Shown here piece by piece: positions 7,776-15,935 of a stretch of DNA of 40,391 nucleotides. The position numbers and the translations under genes are program-made. The first letter of the stretch is position 1, and every line of letters starts with the position of its first letter. The notes below the pieces were generated by a model. The model did no database searches and was not told the origin of the DNA. It saw only the letters and a list, made by a program, of their open reading frames with translations. The stretch lies in assembly GCA_900754495.1 (NCBI GenBank), contig CAAEDC010000079.1, forward strand, positions 1 through 40,391. Reading direction: 5' to 3'. Origin of the DNA: Eggerthellaceae bacterium (GTDB lineage: Bacteria; Actinomycetota; Coriobacteriia; Coriobacteriales; Eggerthellaceae).

Positions 7776-9712
7776 TGGACGAACGCGTTCCCCAGGGCGC
7801 GCCGGCGCAGGAGCCGCGGCTCGAGCCGGTTGCGCAGCCGGTGCAGACGGCGCAACCCGCCGCACCGCAGCAACCGACCGCGCAGTCCGCGCCTGCCGTG
7901 CAGCCTGTCGCAGACCTGCAGCCCGCCGAACCCCAGCGCCACTACGTGCACCACAGCTACATCTGGCTAGGCTCGCTGCGCTCCGCCGGCATCATCATCG
8001 TGGCGCTCGGCATCTCGCTGTTCTCCTCTATGATCGGCTCGTTCTTTGAAGGAGCGGGCCGGGTCGACGGATTCATCGTGATGGTCGCCGGTCTGGGAAT
8101 CGCGGCGATCATCGTGGTGATCTTCCTGCTGTGCCTGCTGTACCAGTGGTGGTCGTACAAGCACCTGTGGTACGAGCTGGGCGATGAGGAGTTCAGCCTG
8201 TATTCGGGCATCTTCAACAAGAAGCGCGTGCATGTGCCCTACCAGCGCGTCCAATCGGTCGACCAGCACGCTTCGCTGTGGCAGCGCGTCTGCGGCGTGT
8301 GCACGGTTCACGTCGACACGGCGGGCGGCGCGGCGCATACCGCCATCACCGTTCCGTATCTGCGCAAGGACCAGGCGGAGCATCTGCGCATGGAGCTCTA
8401 CCAGCGCAAACGCCGCATCCTCGGGCTGGACGAGGACCGCGCGCCCGCCGCGCCGGGCGCCGCCCCTTGCGGATTCGCTCCATCGCAAGCCGCGCCTGCC
8501 GCCTCCGCTGCCGCAGCCGCCGCCCCCGCGGGCAACGTGCTCGACGTCGGCGCCGAGGTGTGGGACGACATGCGCGGCCTGTTCGCCGGCGACGAGGTGG
8601 ACATGGGTGTCTCGTCCTACGAGTACGGCCTCACCAACAAAGAGCTCGTCTTCACCGGGCTTTCCAACAACACCGGGTTCGTCCTGGCCATCATCGGCGT
8701 GCTCGCCACCGTGTTCCAGGTGGTGGGGGGCGTGATGGATGTGGCGGGTGATGCCGCCGGAGCCGTCGCCAACACCGCCCTCGCCATGGGATCCACGATC
8801 TTCGGCGGCAACCTGGTCCTGCTCGGCATCGTCGTCTGCATCGTCACGGTCGTCATCCTGTGGGCGTTCTCGGTCGTGGGAACCTGCATCCAGTTTGGCG
8901 GTTTCAAGGCGCGGCGCCGCGGCAACCGCATCGAGGTCGAGCATGGCCTGCTCCAGCATCGCATTCGCGGCGTGGATGTCGACCGTGTGCAGTCGATCAT
9001 CGTGAAGCAGAGCGTCATCCGCCGCCTGCTCGGCTACTGCGAGCTGTCGCTGGGCAAGATCGACGCCGTCGATTCCTCCCAGGGCGAGCAGGGCCAAAGC
9101 CTCAGCCATCAGGGCATGGTCATCCACCCCTTCGTCAAACTCGACCGCGTGCCGCAGATCCTTGCCGGCATCATCCCTGAATTCGCCGACGTGCCCGCCG
9201 ACGAGACGCCGCTTCCGTCCGTCGCGTTGCGCCGCGCCGTCATCCGCCGCGGCATCCTGCAGGGGGCGGGCTTCTGGATCGCGGTGTGCGTCGCCGTGGC
9301 CCAGGTGATCGCCAACCTGGTGCTGCACAACGCCGAGCCCGAGGGGCAGATGGTGCTCGGCTACCTCAACATCGGCGCCTATGCCGCCTACGCCGTGTGC
9401 CTGATCGTGCTCGCGCTCGAGGTCGTCGGCGCGGTCCTGTGGGCGCGCGGATCGGGGTTCGCCTACAACCGCCGCTTCATGCGGGTGGTCAACGGGGGGT
9501 TGGCTTGCGAATCCGTGAGCTTCCCGCGTCGCAAGATCCAATTCGGCTATAGCAAGACCAATCCCTTCCAGCGTCGTGCGCAGACGGCGACGATCGCCGT
9601 GCGCACCGCCGCCGGCACGGGCGGCACGACCGTGCGCCTGATCGACGTCTGTGAAGATGATGCCCAAGCATGGCTGGAGTGGGTGCGCCCCCGCAGGGAT
9701 GCGGTATCATAG
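7775..9712 (+). CDS. Large YdbT-like membrane protein with repeated bPH2 domains
   Basis: A 645-residue partner of the preceding small PH-domain protein. The start ATG at 7775 overlaps the previous stop (TGATG), indicating coupling; open frame further upstream is only a shadow of the small gene. The first 55 residues are Gln/Pro/Ala-rich and probably unstructured. Then the pattern two helices plus PH domain is repeated about three times, with diagnostic strands YELGDEEFSLYSG and HVPYQRVQSVDQ in the first, NRIEVEHGLLQHRIRGVDVDRVQS in part in the second (only key pattern meant) and a more diverged third after residue 510. An Ala/Pro linker separates copies one and two. It is likely an integral membrane protein with cytoplasmic PH domains; its function is unknown. 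Confidence 0.86.
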   Translation: MDERVPQGAPAQEPRLEPVAQPVQTAQPAAPQQPTAQSAPAVQPVADLQPAEPQRHYVHHSYIWLGSLRSAGIIIVALGISLFSSMIGSFFEGAGRVDGFIVMVAGLGIAAIIVVIFLLCLLYQWWSYKHLWYELGDEEFSLYSGIFNKKRVHVPYQRVQSVDQHASLWQRVCGVCTVHVDTAGGAAHTAITVPYLRKDQAEHLRMELYQRKRRILGLDEDRAPAAPGAAPCGFAPSQAAPAASAAAAAAPAGNVLDVGAEVWDDMRGLFAGDEVDMGVSSYEYGLTNKELVFTGLSNNTGFVLAIIGVLATVFQVVGGVMDVAGDAAGAVANTALAMGSTIFGGNLVLLGIVVCIVTVVILWAFSVVGTCIQFGGFKARRRGNRIEVEHGLLQHRIRGVDVDRVQSIIVKQSVIRRLLGYCELSLGKIDAVDSSQGEQGQSLSHQGMVIHPFVKLDRVPQILAGIIPEFADVPADETPLPSVALRRAVIRRGILQGAGFWIAVCVAVAQVIANLVLHNAEPEGQMVLGYLNIGAYAAYAVCLIVLALEVVGAVLWARGSGFAYNRRFMRVVNGGLACESVSFPRRKIQFGYSKTNPFQRRAQTATIAVRTAAGTGGTTVRLIDVCEDDAQAWLEWVRPRRDAVS

Positions 9713-9717
9713 ACGCC

Positions 9718-10572
9718 ATGAGTTCACAAGCGACACCAACCGCCGACGGAGGTGGCCGAAGTAGCCGTCCGCTGAAGGCTTCTTCGCAGCCGACGCATCC
9801 CGCCGCGCCGTCAGGCAGGCAGTGTTCTCCCGCGCACGATTGGACCCCCTCGCAATTCCGCCCCCGCACGGCGCGCGACGCCTACGCGCATCGCGACGAG
9901 CGCGCCAACACCCCCGCTAACCTCAAGCAGCGCAAGCGCAACGTCCGCGAGTACACGCTGGGCGAGGAGATCGCCAACTCGATCAGCCATGGCGTGGGCG
10001 CCCTGCTCGCCATCGCGGCGATTCCTGTCCTGGTTGTCGCGTCCTTGAACGCGGGCGGCGGGATATACCTGGTCACCGCCTTGGTGTACACCATCACGAT
10101 GCTGCTGGAATACACCATGTCGACGCTCTACCACGCCATCGCCGTCGATGAGGCCAAGCGCGTGTTCAAGGTGCTCGACCACAGCTGCATCTACCTGTTC
10201 ATCGCGGGCACCTACACGCCGTTCTGCCTGATCACGCTCGCTCCGTTCGGGGGGATGTGGCTTTGCGTGGCGGTGTGGGCGATCGCGTTGGCGGGTGTGG
10301 CGTGCGAGGCGTTCTGGGTGTTCAGGCCGCGATGGGTGTCCGCCGTGCTCTACCTTGCGCTGGGGTGGTGCGTCGTATGGTTCCTGCCCGACCTGGTTGC
10401 CGCGCTTCCGCCTTCCGGCCTGGGGCTTCTGGTCGCGGGCGGGCTGTGCTACACCATCGGATGCGTGTTCTACGTCTTGAAGAGGATCCGCTACATGCAC
10501 ACGTTGTTCCACCTGTGGGTTCTGGCGGGAAGCGTGTGCCATTTCCTAGCCGTTTTGTTTTACGTCATGTAG
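9718..10572 (+). CDS. Hemolysin III / TrhA (PAQR-like) membrane protein
   Basis: A 284-residue member of the YqfA/TrhA family, seven-helix membrane proteins related to adiponectin receptors; the bacterial role concerns membrane homeostasis and the hemolysin name is historical. Conserved sites include NSISHGVGA, STLYHA, DHSCIYLFIAGTYTPF and the C-terminal HTLFHLWVLAG, containing the metal-binding-type Ser and His residues of the PAQR fold. The first 80 residues are a Pro/Ser/Arg-rich extension absent from typical members (about 200-220 residues). The ATG at 9718 was taken as start because it lies five bases after the previous stop; an in-frame ATG at 9670 would overlap it, and a later start cannot be excluded. 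Confidence 0.85.
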   Translation: MSSQATPTADGGGRSSRPLKASSQPTHPAAPSGRQCSPAHDWTPSQFRPRTARDAYAHRDERANTPANLKQRKRNVREYTLGEEIANSISHGVGALLAIAAIPVLVVASLNAGGGIYLVTALVYTITMLLEYTMSTLYHAIAVDEAKRVFKVLDHSCIYLFIAGTYTPFCLITLAPFGGMWLCVAVWAIALAGVACEAFWVFRPRWVSAVLYLALGWCVVWFLPDLVAALPPSGLGLLVAGGLCYTIGCVFYVLKRIRYMHTLFHLWVLAGSVCHFLAVLFYVM

Positions 10573-10624
10573 GCCGCTTTCCCGGCGCGCGCCGGAGGCC
10601 GACGAAGGAGTTGAGAGCAGCCCC

Positions 10625-11989
10625 ATGGACATAGGCATAAGCATCGTCGTCACGTTCATCCTCGTTCTGGTGAACGGCTACTTCTCGATGTCGGAGATGG
10701 CGTTGGTGAATGCCAAGCAGGTCATGCTGCAGAAGGAGGCCGACGAGGGCGATCGCCGCGCCCGCCGGGCGCTCGCGCTGGCGAGCGACTCGAGCAGCTT
10801 CCTCGCCACGATCCAGGTGGCGATCACGTTGGTGGGGTTCGCCGCATCGGCCGCCGCGTCCACGAACCTCTCCGCTCCGTTGGCGGGCTGGTTCTCCAGC
10901 TTCGGGATCGATTGGCTGACGTTCATCGCGCCCGGTCTGGCGCCGGTTCTGATCACGCTTGCCGTGTCGTACCTGAGCATCGTGGTGGGCGAGCTGGTTC
11001 CCAAGCGCATCGCGCTTTCCAACGCCGAGAGCGCGAGCAAGATGGTCGCCGGCCCCCTGAACGTGTTCCGCACGATCGCCAAGCCGCTGGTGTGGTTCAC
11101 CTCCGCCTCCGCCAATGGGCTGTCGTGCCTGTTCCGCATCAAGAGCTCCGACGACCGCCAGAACGTGTCGGAGGAGGAGATCAAATACATCGTCAAGGAC
11201 AACGACGAGCTCCTCGACGACGAGAAGCGCATGATCCACGACATCCTGGATCTGGGCGACATGACCGTGCGCGAGGTGATGCAGCCGCGCGTCGACATGA
11301 TGTTCGTCGAGGATATCGAGACCGTGCGCCAGGCGGTGGACCGCATGCGCGGCACGGGCTATTCGCGCCTGCCCGTCTACCATGAGGACTACGACACCAT
11401 CGTGGGCATCGTCAATTACAAGGACCTGGTGGCGCCCATCCTCGACGGCAAGGGCGACGAGCCGGTCGGGCCGTATGCCTACGAGGCGCTGTTCGTCCCC
11501 GAGACCAAGGACATCTACCCGCTGCTCTCCGAGATGCAAACGAATCGTCAACAGATGGCCATCGTCGTGGACGAGTACGGCGGCACCGATGGTTTAATTA
11601 CCGTTGAGGATATTTTGGAGGAGATCGTCGGCGAGATCGGCGACGAGACCGACGTGGATGACGGCAAATTCGTCTCGACCGTCGCCGAGGGCGAGTGGGT
11701 CGTCGACGGGCGCCTTCCCGCGGAGGATGCCGCCGAGCTGGGCTGGCCCGTCTCCGAGTCGGACGACTACGAGACGATCGCGGGTTGGCTGATGGACACC
11801 ATCGACGTCGTGCCGTCGATGGGCGACGAGTTCGAGATCGAGGGCTACCGGTTCAAGATCCAGGCCATGCGCCGCCGCCGCATCTCCACCATCCGCGTCA
11901 GCCGCATCGAGGCTCCCGCCGCCGACGAGGCGGATCTCTCCGACGAGGGGGCTTCGTCCGACGAGGCGCCCGCCAAGGACGCCGAATAG
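10625..11989 (+). CDS. CNNM/CBS-domain hemolysin-family transporter (CorC/HlyC type)
   Basis: A 454-residue membrane protein of the CNNM/CorC (UPF0053) family, linked to Mg2+ or other divalent cation efflux. The order is an N-terminal DUF21 domain (residues 1-190, four hydrophobic segments, with NGYFSMSEMALVN near the start), two CBS domains (about 205-330, including MQPRVDMMFV and GYSRLPVYHEDYD), then the CorC_HlyC domain (about 345-425) after VVDEYGGTDGLITVEDILEE. That last motif is highly diagnostic. The acidic tail is probably disordered. GAAGGAG lies rather far upstream of the ATG. The next gene follows after 86 bases. Confidence 0.93.
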   Translation: MDIGISIVVTFILVLVNGYFSMSEMALVNAKQVMLQKEADEGDRRARRALALASDSSSFLATIQVAITLVGFAASAAASTNLSAPLAGWFSSFGIDWLTFIAPGLAPVLITLAVSYLSIVVGELVPKRIALSNAESASKMVAGPLNVFRTIAKPLVWFTSASANGLSCLFRIKSSDDRQNVSEEEIKYIVKDNDELLDDEKRMIHDILDLGDMTVREVMQPRVDMMFVEDIETVRQAVDRMRGTGYSRLPVYHEDYDTIVGIVNYKDLVAPILDGKGDEPVGPYAYEALFVPETKDIYPLLSEMQTNRQQMAIVVDEYGGTDGLITVEDILEEIVGEIGDETDVDDGKFVSTVAEGEWVVDGRLPAEDAAELGWPVSESDDYETIAGWLMDTIDVVPSMGDEFEIEGYRFKIQAMRRRRISTIRVSRIEAPAADEADLSDEGASSDEAPAKDAE

Positions 11990-12075
11990 CGGGAAGACCG
12001 GATGGGCGACACCTTCCAGACGGGTTCGATGCGCCCGGCGCCGCGGCGCGCCGTCGGGGCGATCGGGGAGGCACT

Positions 12076-13110
12076 GTGACGGGGAAACGATGGCAACGAT
12101 CGCGTGACGCGGTGGCGGGCGGCGTATGCGCCGGCCTCGCCGACGTCCTGGGCATCGATGCCGTGGTCGTCCGCATCCTCGCCGTGCTGCTGTGCCTGAT
12201 AACCGTGGGATTGGGCGCCGTCGTCTACATCGTGCTGTGGGTGCTGATGCCGCTTGCTCCCGAAGACCCCCTGCCCCTGGACGTGAGGCCGCATGAGGCG
12301 ACGTCCGAAACCTACGGGGCCATCGATGTCGCGTCGGACGATGGCGCCAAAGGCGCCGCCTCGCCCAAGGCGGACGTTTCCGCGCGCCGCGACGTGTACG
12401 CCGCCGCGGGGCACGTCCCGCCCCAGCCGCCGCTCGGGGCCCAGGCCGCCGCTGCGGCGGTCGCATCCCGCATCGCCGCCGGCATCGCGCCCACAGGCGA
12501 CCTCCAAGCTCCCCCCGTCCAGCCGATCTCCGCGCAGGCCGTCCCGCTGGACGCCGCCGCGCCGGAGGCGTCTGCCGTGCAGGGCGCCGCCTCCGCCAAG
12601 CCGCGCCGGACCCTGGCGCCGTCCCCGGTCGCGCGCTCGCTGCTTCTGTGGGCGTTCCTCGCCGTGGCGTTCGTCGGAATCCTCCGCCTGCTGGGCTTCG
12701 TCGTGCAGGGAGCGAGCTGGTGGCGCTTCTGGCCGCTGTTCTTCGTGCTATCGGGCATCGCGGTGATGGCGGTGCCGGGCAAGCAGGGCGTCCGGATGGC
12801 GCATGCGGTCACGGGATGGTTCTTCGTGGCGGCGGGAAGCGTCGTCCTCCCCATGAGCGTGGGGCTTGTCCGCTGGATGTCGCTCGGCCCGTGGCTGGCC
12901 GCGCTGTGGCCGCTCGCCCTGTTCGCGATCGCGTTCCTCGTGGTGGCGTGGATGCGCCGCTCGTGGCCCTGGGCTCTCGGCGCCGGCGTGCTGTTCACGG
13001 CGTTCTGCGTGTTCGGGTTGCTGCTGTTCGCCGAGCCGGGGGCGACGCCGTCTGTCGTCCTCGATCTGCCGCTCGGCCGCGACGTCGAGATCGTCTATCC
13101 GTTCAAGTAG
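12076..13110 (+). CDS. PspC-domain multi-helix membrane protein
   Basis: A 344-residue protein. The GTG at 12076 was chosen because GGGGAGG lies four bases upstream and the PspC domain starts directly after it; the frame stays open far upstream, but only as a shadow of the CBS gene. Residues 4-60 form a PspC domain (KRWQRSRDAVAGGVCAGLAD, then a hydrophobic helix), as in phage-shock and Lia envelope-stress proteins. A Pro/Ala-rich linker of about 130 residues follows, then four or five hydrophobic helices (about residues 190-325) resembling the LiaF/LiaI-type membrane region. It is probably an envelope stress sensor or effector, but no partner kinase or pspA is nearby. Confidence 0.82.
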   Translation: MTGKRWQRSRDAVAGGVCAGLADVLGIDAVVVRILAVLLCLITVGLGAVVYIVLWVLMPLAPEDPLPLDVRPHEATSETYGAIDVASDDGAKGAASPKADVSARRDVYAAAGHVPPQPPLGAQAAAAAVASRIAAGIAPTGDLQAPPVQPISAQAVPLDAAAPEASAVQGAASAKPRRTLAPSPVARSLLLWAFLAVAFVGILRLLGFVVQGASWWRFWPLFFVLSGIAVMAVPGKQGVRMAHAVTGWFFVAAGSVVLPMSVGLVRWMSLGPWLAALWPLALFAIAFLVVAWMRRSWPWALGAGVLFTAFCVFGLLLFAEPGATPSVVLDLPLGRDVEIVYPFK

Positions 13111-13204
13111 CGGTTGACGTTCGGCGCCCCGAATGACGACCTGCGGAAGCGTAATTGCGGGGTCTGTCAAGCGAACAAATGATGGAGAGCGTCTCCATAA
13201 AACT

Positions 13205-13234
13205 TTGCGGTCACCCAGCACCCTACGGTAAAAT
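13205..13234 (+). promoter_or_regulatory. Putative sigma70 promoter of the lysozyme-like gene
   Basis: TTGCGG (13205-13210), an 18-base spacer and TAAAAT (13229-13234), about 125 bases before the TTG start at 13359. A short inverted repeat, ATGGAGA-GCG-TCTCCAT, lies just upstream and could be an operator or a terminator of the PspC gene. Confidence 0.42.
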
Positions 13235-13358
13235 ATCACCTGTCAAAACAGCATAGCGCTCTGTCTTTTGCAGCAATCACACCCCGACAATCCAATAAGC
13301 TGCTCGACGCCCGCCTCGGCGGGTCGGTGCTATTGCTGCGTGGAAAGGCAGTGGATTT

Positions 13359-14168
13359 TTGGCTAGCAAACGATACAAGCAGCGCAAGTCGAGCGTTGTC
13401 GTCAAGATGATCATGGTGGCGTGCGTCTCCCTGGTCATGGCGGGCTTCATCGGCTTCGGCATCGCCTCGGCAGGCGGCGCGACCACGGATGAGGGCGCGT
13501 TCGGCCTGGACGGGACGATGGCGGCAAGCGCCGCGCAGGATCGCGCCATCGTCGTGTCGGGTTCCTCCGCGGCGACGGACGATTCCATTCTCACCAACAC
13601 GTCTCAGCGAGACATCTCCCCCACCGTGCAGGCGATCGAAGAGCAGCTCGAGGCCGAGCGCCGCGCCGCCGAGGAGCAGGCGCGTGCCGAGGAGCAGGCG
13701 CGCATCGCCGCCGCCGAGGAGGCCAAGGCGGTTCAGCAGGTTGCCGTCGCGCAGGATGCCGCGGCTTCGGATCTCGCGGCTTTGACCGACGTCGACTGGA
13801 GCGTGGGCGAGGAGGCCTTCGTCGCCGAATGGACCGCGCGCATCGACGCCTACCTGTCCGGCTCGCCCCTGGCGGGCATGGGCTCGGTGTTCGCCCAGGC
13901 GGCTTGGAACAACGGCGTCGACCCCCGCTTCTCCCCGGCGATTTCCAACACCGAAAGCTCCAAGGGCGCGCATTGCTTCCTACCCCACAACGCATGGGGC
14001 TGGGGCAGCAGCAGCTGGGGCAGCTGGGAAGAGGCCATCAACGCCCATGTGGCGGGCTTGGCGAGCGGTTACGGCTACTCGCTGACCTACGCCGCGGCGC
14101 AGAAATACTGCCCGCCCAACTACGACCACTGGTTCCACAACACGCTCGCCCAGATGATGATGATCTAG
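13359..14168 (+). CDS. Membrane-anchored or secreted lysozyme-like (muralytic) protein
   Basis: A 269-residue protein. The only suitable start is TTG at 13359, after GGAAAGG ten bases upstream; no ATG or GTG in this frame precedes the basic N-terminus. Residues 12-38 form a signal or anchor helix behind KRYKQRK. Residues 89-130 are a Glu/Ala/Arg-rich coiled coil. From residue 145 the protein resembles lysozyme-like or glucosaminidase domains: an Ala-rich helix, then SNTESSKG with Glu199 as the likely catalytic acid, HNAWGWG and a long GYGYSLTYAAAQKY segment. It probably cleaves peptidoglycan outside the cell, but which bond is uncertain. The gene is monocistronic, with a terminator at 14222. 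Confidence 0.75.
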   Translation: MASKRYKQRKSSVVVKMIMVACVSLVMAGFIGFGIASAGGATTDEGAFGLDGTMAASAAQDRAIVVSGSSAATDDSILTNTSQRDISPTVQAIEEQLEAERRAAEEQARAEEQARIAAAEEAKAVQQVAVAQDAAASDLAALTDVDWSVGEEAFVAEWTARIDAYLSGSPLAGMGSVFAQAAWNNGVDPRFSPAISNTESSKGAHCFLPHNAWGWGSSSWGSWEEAINAHVAGLASGYGYSLTYAAAQKYCPPNYDHWFHNTLAQMMMI

Positions 14169-14221
14169 CCGGCGCGCCGGAAGGGCGCCGCGCGGACGTC
14201 GGGAATCAGCTAGGGATGTTC

Positions 14222-14259
14222 AAGGGGTTGCGGCTGAGGGCTGCAGCCCCTTTTCCGTT
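14222..14259 (+). terminator. Rho-independent terminator after the lysozyme-like gene
   Basis: Fourteen consecutive RNA pairs (including G-U) between 14222-14235 and 14239-14252, a 3-nt loop, and the tail TTCCGTTT. A possible -10 box, TAGAAT (14270-14275), for the following trkA gene lies just downstream. Confidence 0.75.
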
Positions 14260-14338
14260 TCACGTGCGGTAGAATTGGCGCTGCGCCGCGCTTCGTGCGC
14301 CAAGCGCGGACGGATATGAGCTTCGGGAAGGGAGCCGT

Positions 14339-15001
14339 GTGAGCAGCAACGTCATCGTGGTGGGGTGCGGACGCGTGGGTTCGCAGCTCGCCAACATGCT
14401 TTCCGACAACGGCGACAACGTATGCGTGATCGACCGCAACGCCGACGCGTTCGCCAACCTGGGCCGCAACTTCAACGGGGCGACCGTCCAGGGGATCGGC
14501 ACCGACAGCGACACACTCGAGAAGGCGGGCGTCGAGGAATGCGACGTGCTCGCCGCCGTCACGCAGTTCGACAACACCAACCTGATGGTGGCGCGCGTGG
14601 GCGGCCTGCTCTACGACGTCCCCCACGTGATCGCCCGCCTGTACAACCCCGATCACGAGCGCGCCTACATGCAGCTCGGCATCGACTACGTCTGCGGCAC
14701 GTCGCTTGTCGCCGAGGACGTCTTCGGCAAGATCGTCTCCGGCCACGGCTCGCATCTGGACACGTTCGGGGAATTCGAGGTGCTGCGCTTCTCGCTCGAC
14801 CTCAGCTGGGCCGAAAAGCGCACCGTGCGCGCCGGCGAGCTGGAGCGCGATCACGACATCCGCGTCGTCGCCTTCGAGCGCTCCGACGGTTCGGCGAGCT
14901 CCATTCCCACCAAGGATTCCATCCTCTACCACGGCGATTCGCTGCTGGTGTGCATCCGGCACGACCTCATCGACTCGTTCTCCCGATACATCCAAGAATG
15001 A
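14339..15001 (+). CDS. TrkA-type potassium channel regulatory subunit (first)
   Basis: A 220-residue RCK/TrkA protein: an N-terminal Rossmann domain with VGCGRVGSQLANML at the start, an acidic end to strand two (VIDRNADAF) suited to NAD(H) binding, and a C-terminal RCK_C half (VRAGELERDHDIRVV). Such proteins gate Trk or Ktr potassium channels on the cytoplasmic face. The start is GTG at 14339 after GGAAGGGAG. A second trkA gene follows 193 bases later, but no trkH/ktrB channel gene is in the window. Confidence 0.9.
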   Translation: MSSNVIVVGCGRVGSQLANMLSDNGDNVCVIDRNADAFANLGRNFNGATVQGIGTDSDTLEKAGVEECDVLAAVTQFDNTNLMVARVGGLLYDVPHVIARLYNPDHERAYMQLGIDYVCGTSLVAEDVFGKIVSGHGSHLDTFGEFEVLRFSLDLSWAEKRTVRAGELERDHDIRVVAFERSDGSASSIPTKDSILYHGDSLLVCIRHDLIDSFSRYIQE

Positions 15002-15004
15002 AGG

Positions 15005-15146
15005 GTTCCGCCGGCTTGCCAGCCGGCGGAACTGGCCGACGCTGCGGTCTTCTCCGGAACCGCGCCTCGCGGGGACGACGAAGGCTCACGTACCGAAGTA
15101 CGCTTCGCCTCCGCCATCCCCGCGATTCGCGGCACCGGAGAAGACC
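15005..15146. repeat. Nested palindromic intergenic element, copy 1
   Basis: Between the two trkA genes. An outer hairpin, GTTCCGCCGGC with GCCGGCGGAAC, is followed by TGGCCG and CGCTGCG. Then comes a large imperfect palindrome (15046-15146) whose outermost arms are GGTCTTCTCCGG and CCGGAGAAGACC, with inner paired blocks CGCGGGGA/TCCCCGCG. Its centre is CGTACCGAAGTACG (15089-15102). CCTCGCTG follows. The same architecture occurs at 24992-25140 with different arm sequences that still pair. Confidence 0.85.
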
Positions 15147-15194
15147 TCGCTGACAGCATAGGCGAAACGCATGTCAAACCCAGGAGGTAGTTAT

Positions 15195-15866
15195 ATGTAC
15201 GTGGTCATCATGGGCGGCGGCAAGGTGGGCGAGTACCTTGCGACGGTTCTTCTGAACAGCGGAAACGAAGTTGCCTTGATCGAGAACGATCTGGCGACGG
15301 CGGATAAGCTCTCCATCGTGCTGCAGGGCAGCTACATGGTCATCCACGGCGACGGCTGCGACTCCAAATACCAGGAGGACGCCGGCATCCGCCGCGCCGA
15401 CGTGTTCGTGGCGGCCACCGGCCAGGACGACAACAACCTCGTGTCCTGCGAGATCGCGCAGCGCGTGTTCAGCGTGCCGCGCTGCATCGCGCGCGTCAAC
15501 CACCCCAAGAACCTGCGCATCTTCAAGGAGGTGGGCATCGAGTGCGTCTCCTCGACGACGCTCATCGCCAACCTCATCGAGGAGGAGACGCTTCTGGGCA
15601 GCGTGAGCGTCGCCTCGTCGCTCACGCACGGCAACGTCGTGCTGACCGAGATCCGCGTCCCGCGCATGCGCCTGCACTCGAACGAGACCGGCGTCCGCGC
15701 GCTCGACATGCCCATGCCCGAGAACAGCCTGATCGTCGCGGTTTCCACAACCGACGACGTGCAGGTGGTGGGCGAGGACACCTATCTCATGCCCGGCGAC
15801 ACCGCCATCATCGCCGCCGACAACGAGGTCCTCGACGAGGTCCGCTCCCTCTTCCGCGGACTGTAG
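15195..15866 (+). CDS. TrkA-type potassium channel regulatory subunit (second)
   Basis: A 223-residue RCK/TrkA protein with MYVVIMGGGKVGEYLA at the N-terminus (GGGKVG nucleotide-binding loop), ALIENDLATAD after strand two, and an RCK_C domain from about residue 140. The ATG at 15195 is preceded by AGGAGG at seven bases; the frame opens eight codons earlier at 15171 without such a site. With the preceding gene it forms a pair of related but clearly different RCK proteins, which may assemble together or serve different channels. Confidence 0.9.
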   Translation: MYVVIMGGGKVGEYLATVLLNSGNEVALIENDLATADKLSIVLQGSYMVIHGDGCDSKYQEDAGIRRADVFVAATGQDDNNLVSCEIAQRVFSVPRCIARVNHPKNLRIFKEVGIECVSSTTLIANLIEEETLLGSVSVASSLTHGNVVLTEIRVPRMRLHSNETGVRALDMPMPENSLIVAVSTTDDVQVVGEDTYLMPGDTAIIAADNEVLDEVRSLFRGL

Positions 15867-15891
15867 GCGCAACGCGTCGCACCGGGCAGGG

Positions 15892-15897
15892 TATAAT
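15892..15897 (+). promoter_or_regulatory. Probable -10 box of purB
   Basis: A consensus TATAAT 39 bases before the purB GTG. The -35 region is not convincing, so only the -10 is annotated. Confidence 0.45.
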
Positions 15898-15935
15898 CAG
15901 CACAGCATGTATCAAGGCGAGGGAAAGGCACGCTG

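Noticed and set aside
11695..12075. Upstream extension of the PspC-domain protein
   Set aside because: The frame overlaps the CBS-domain gene in another frame and its translation is Arg-rich shadow; the GTG at 12076 has a good ribosome site.
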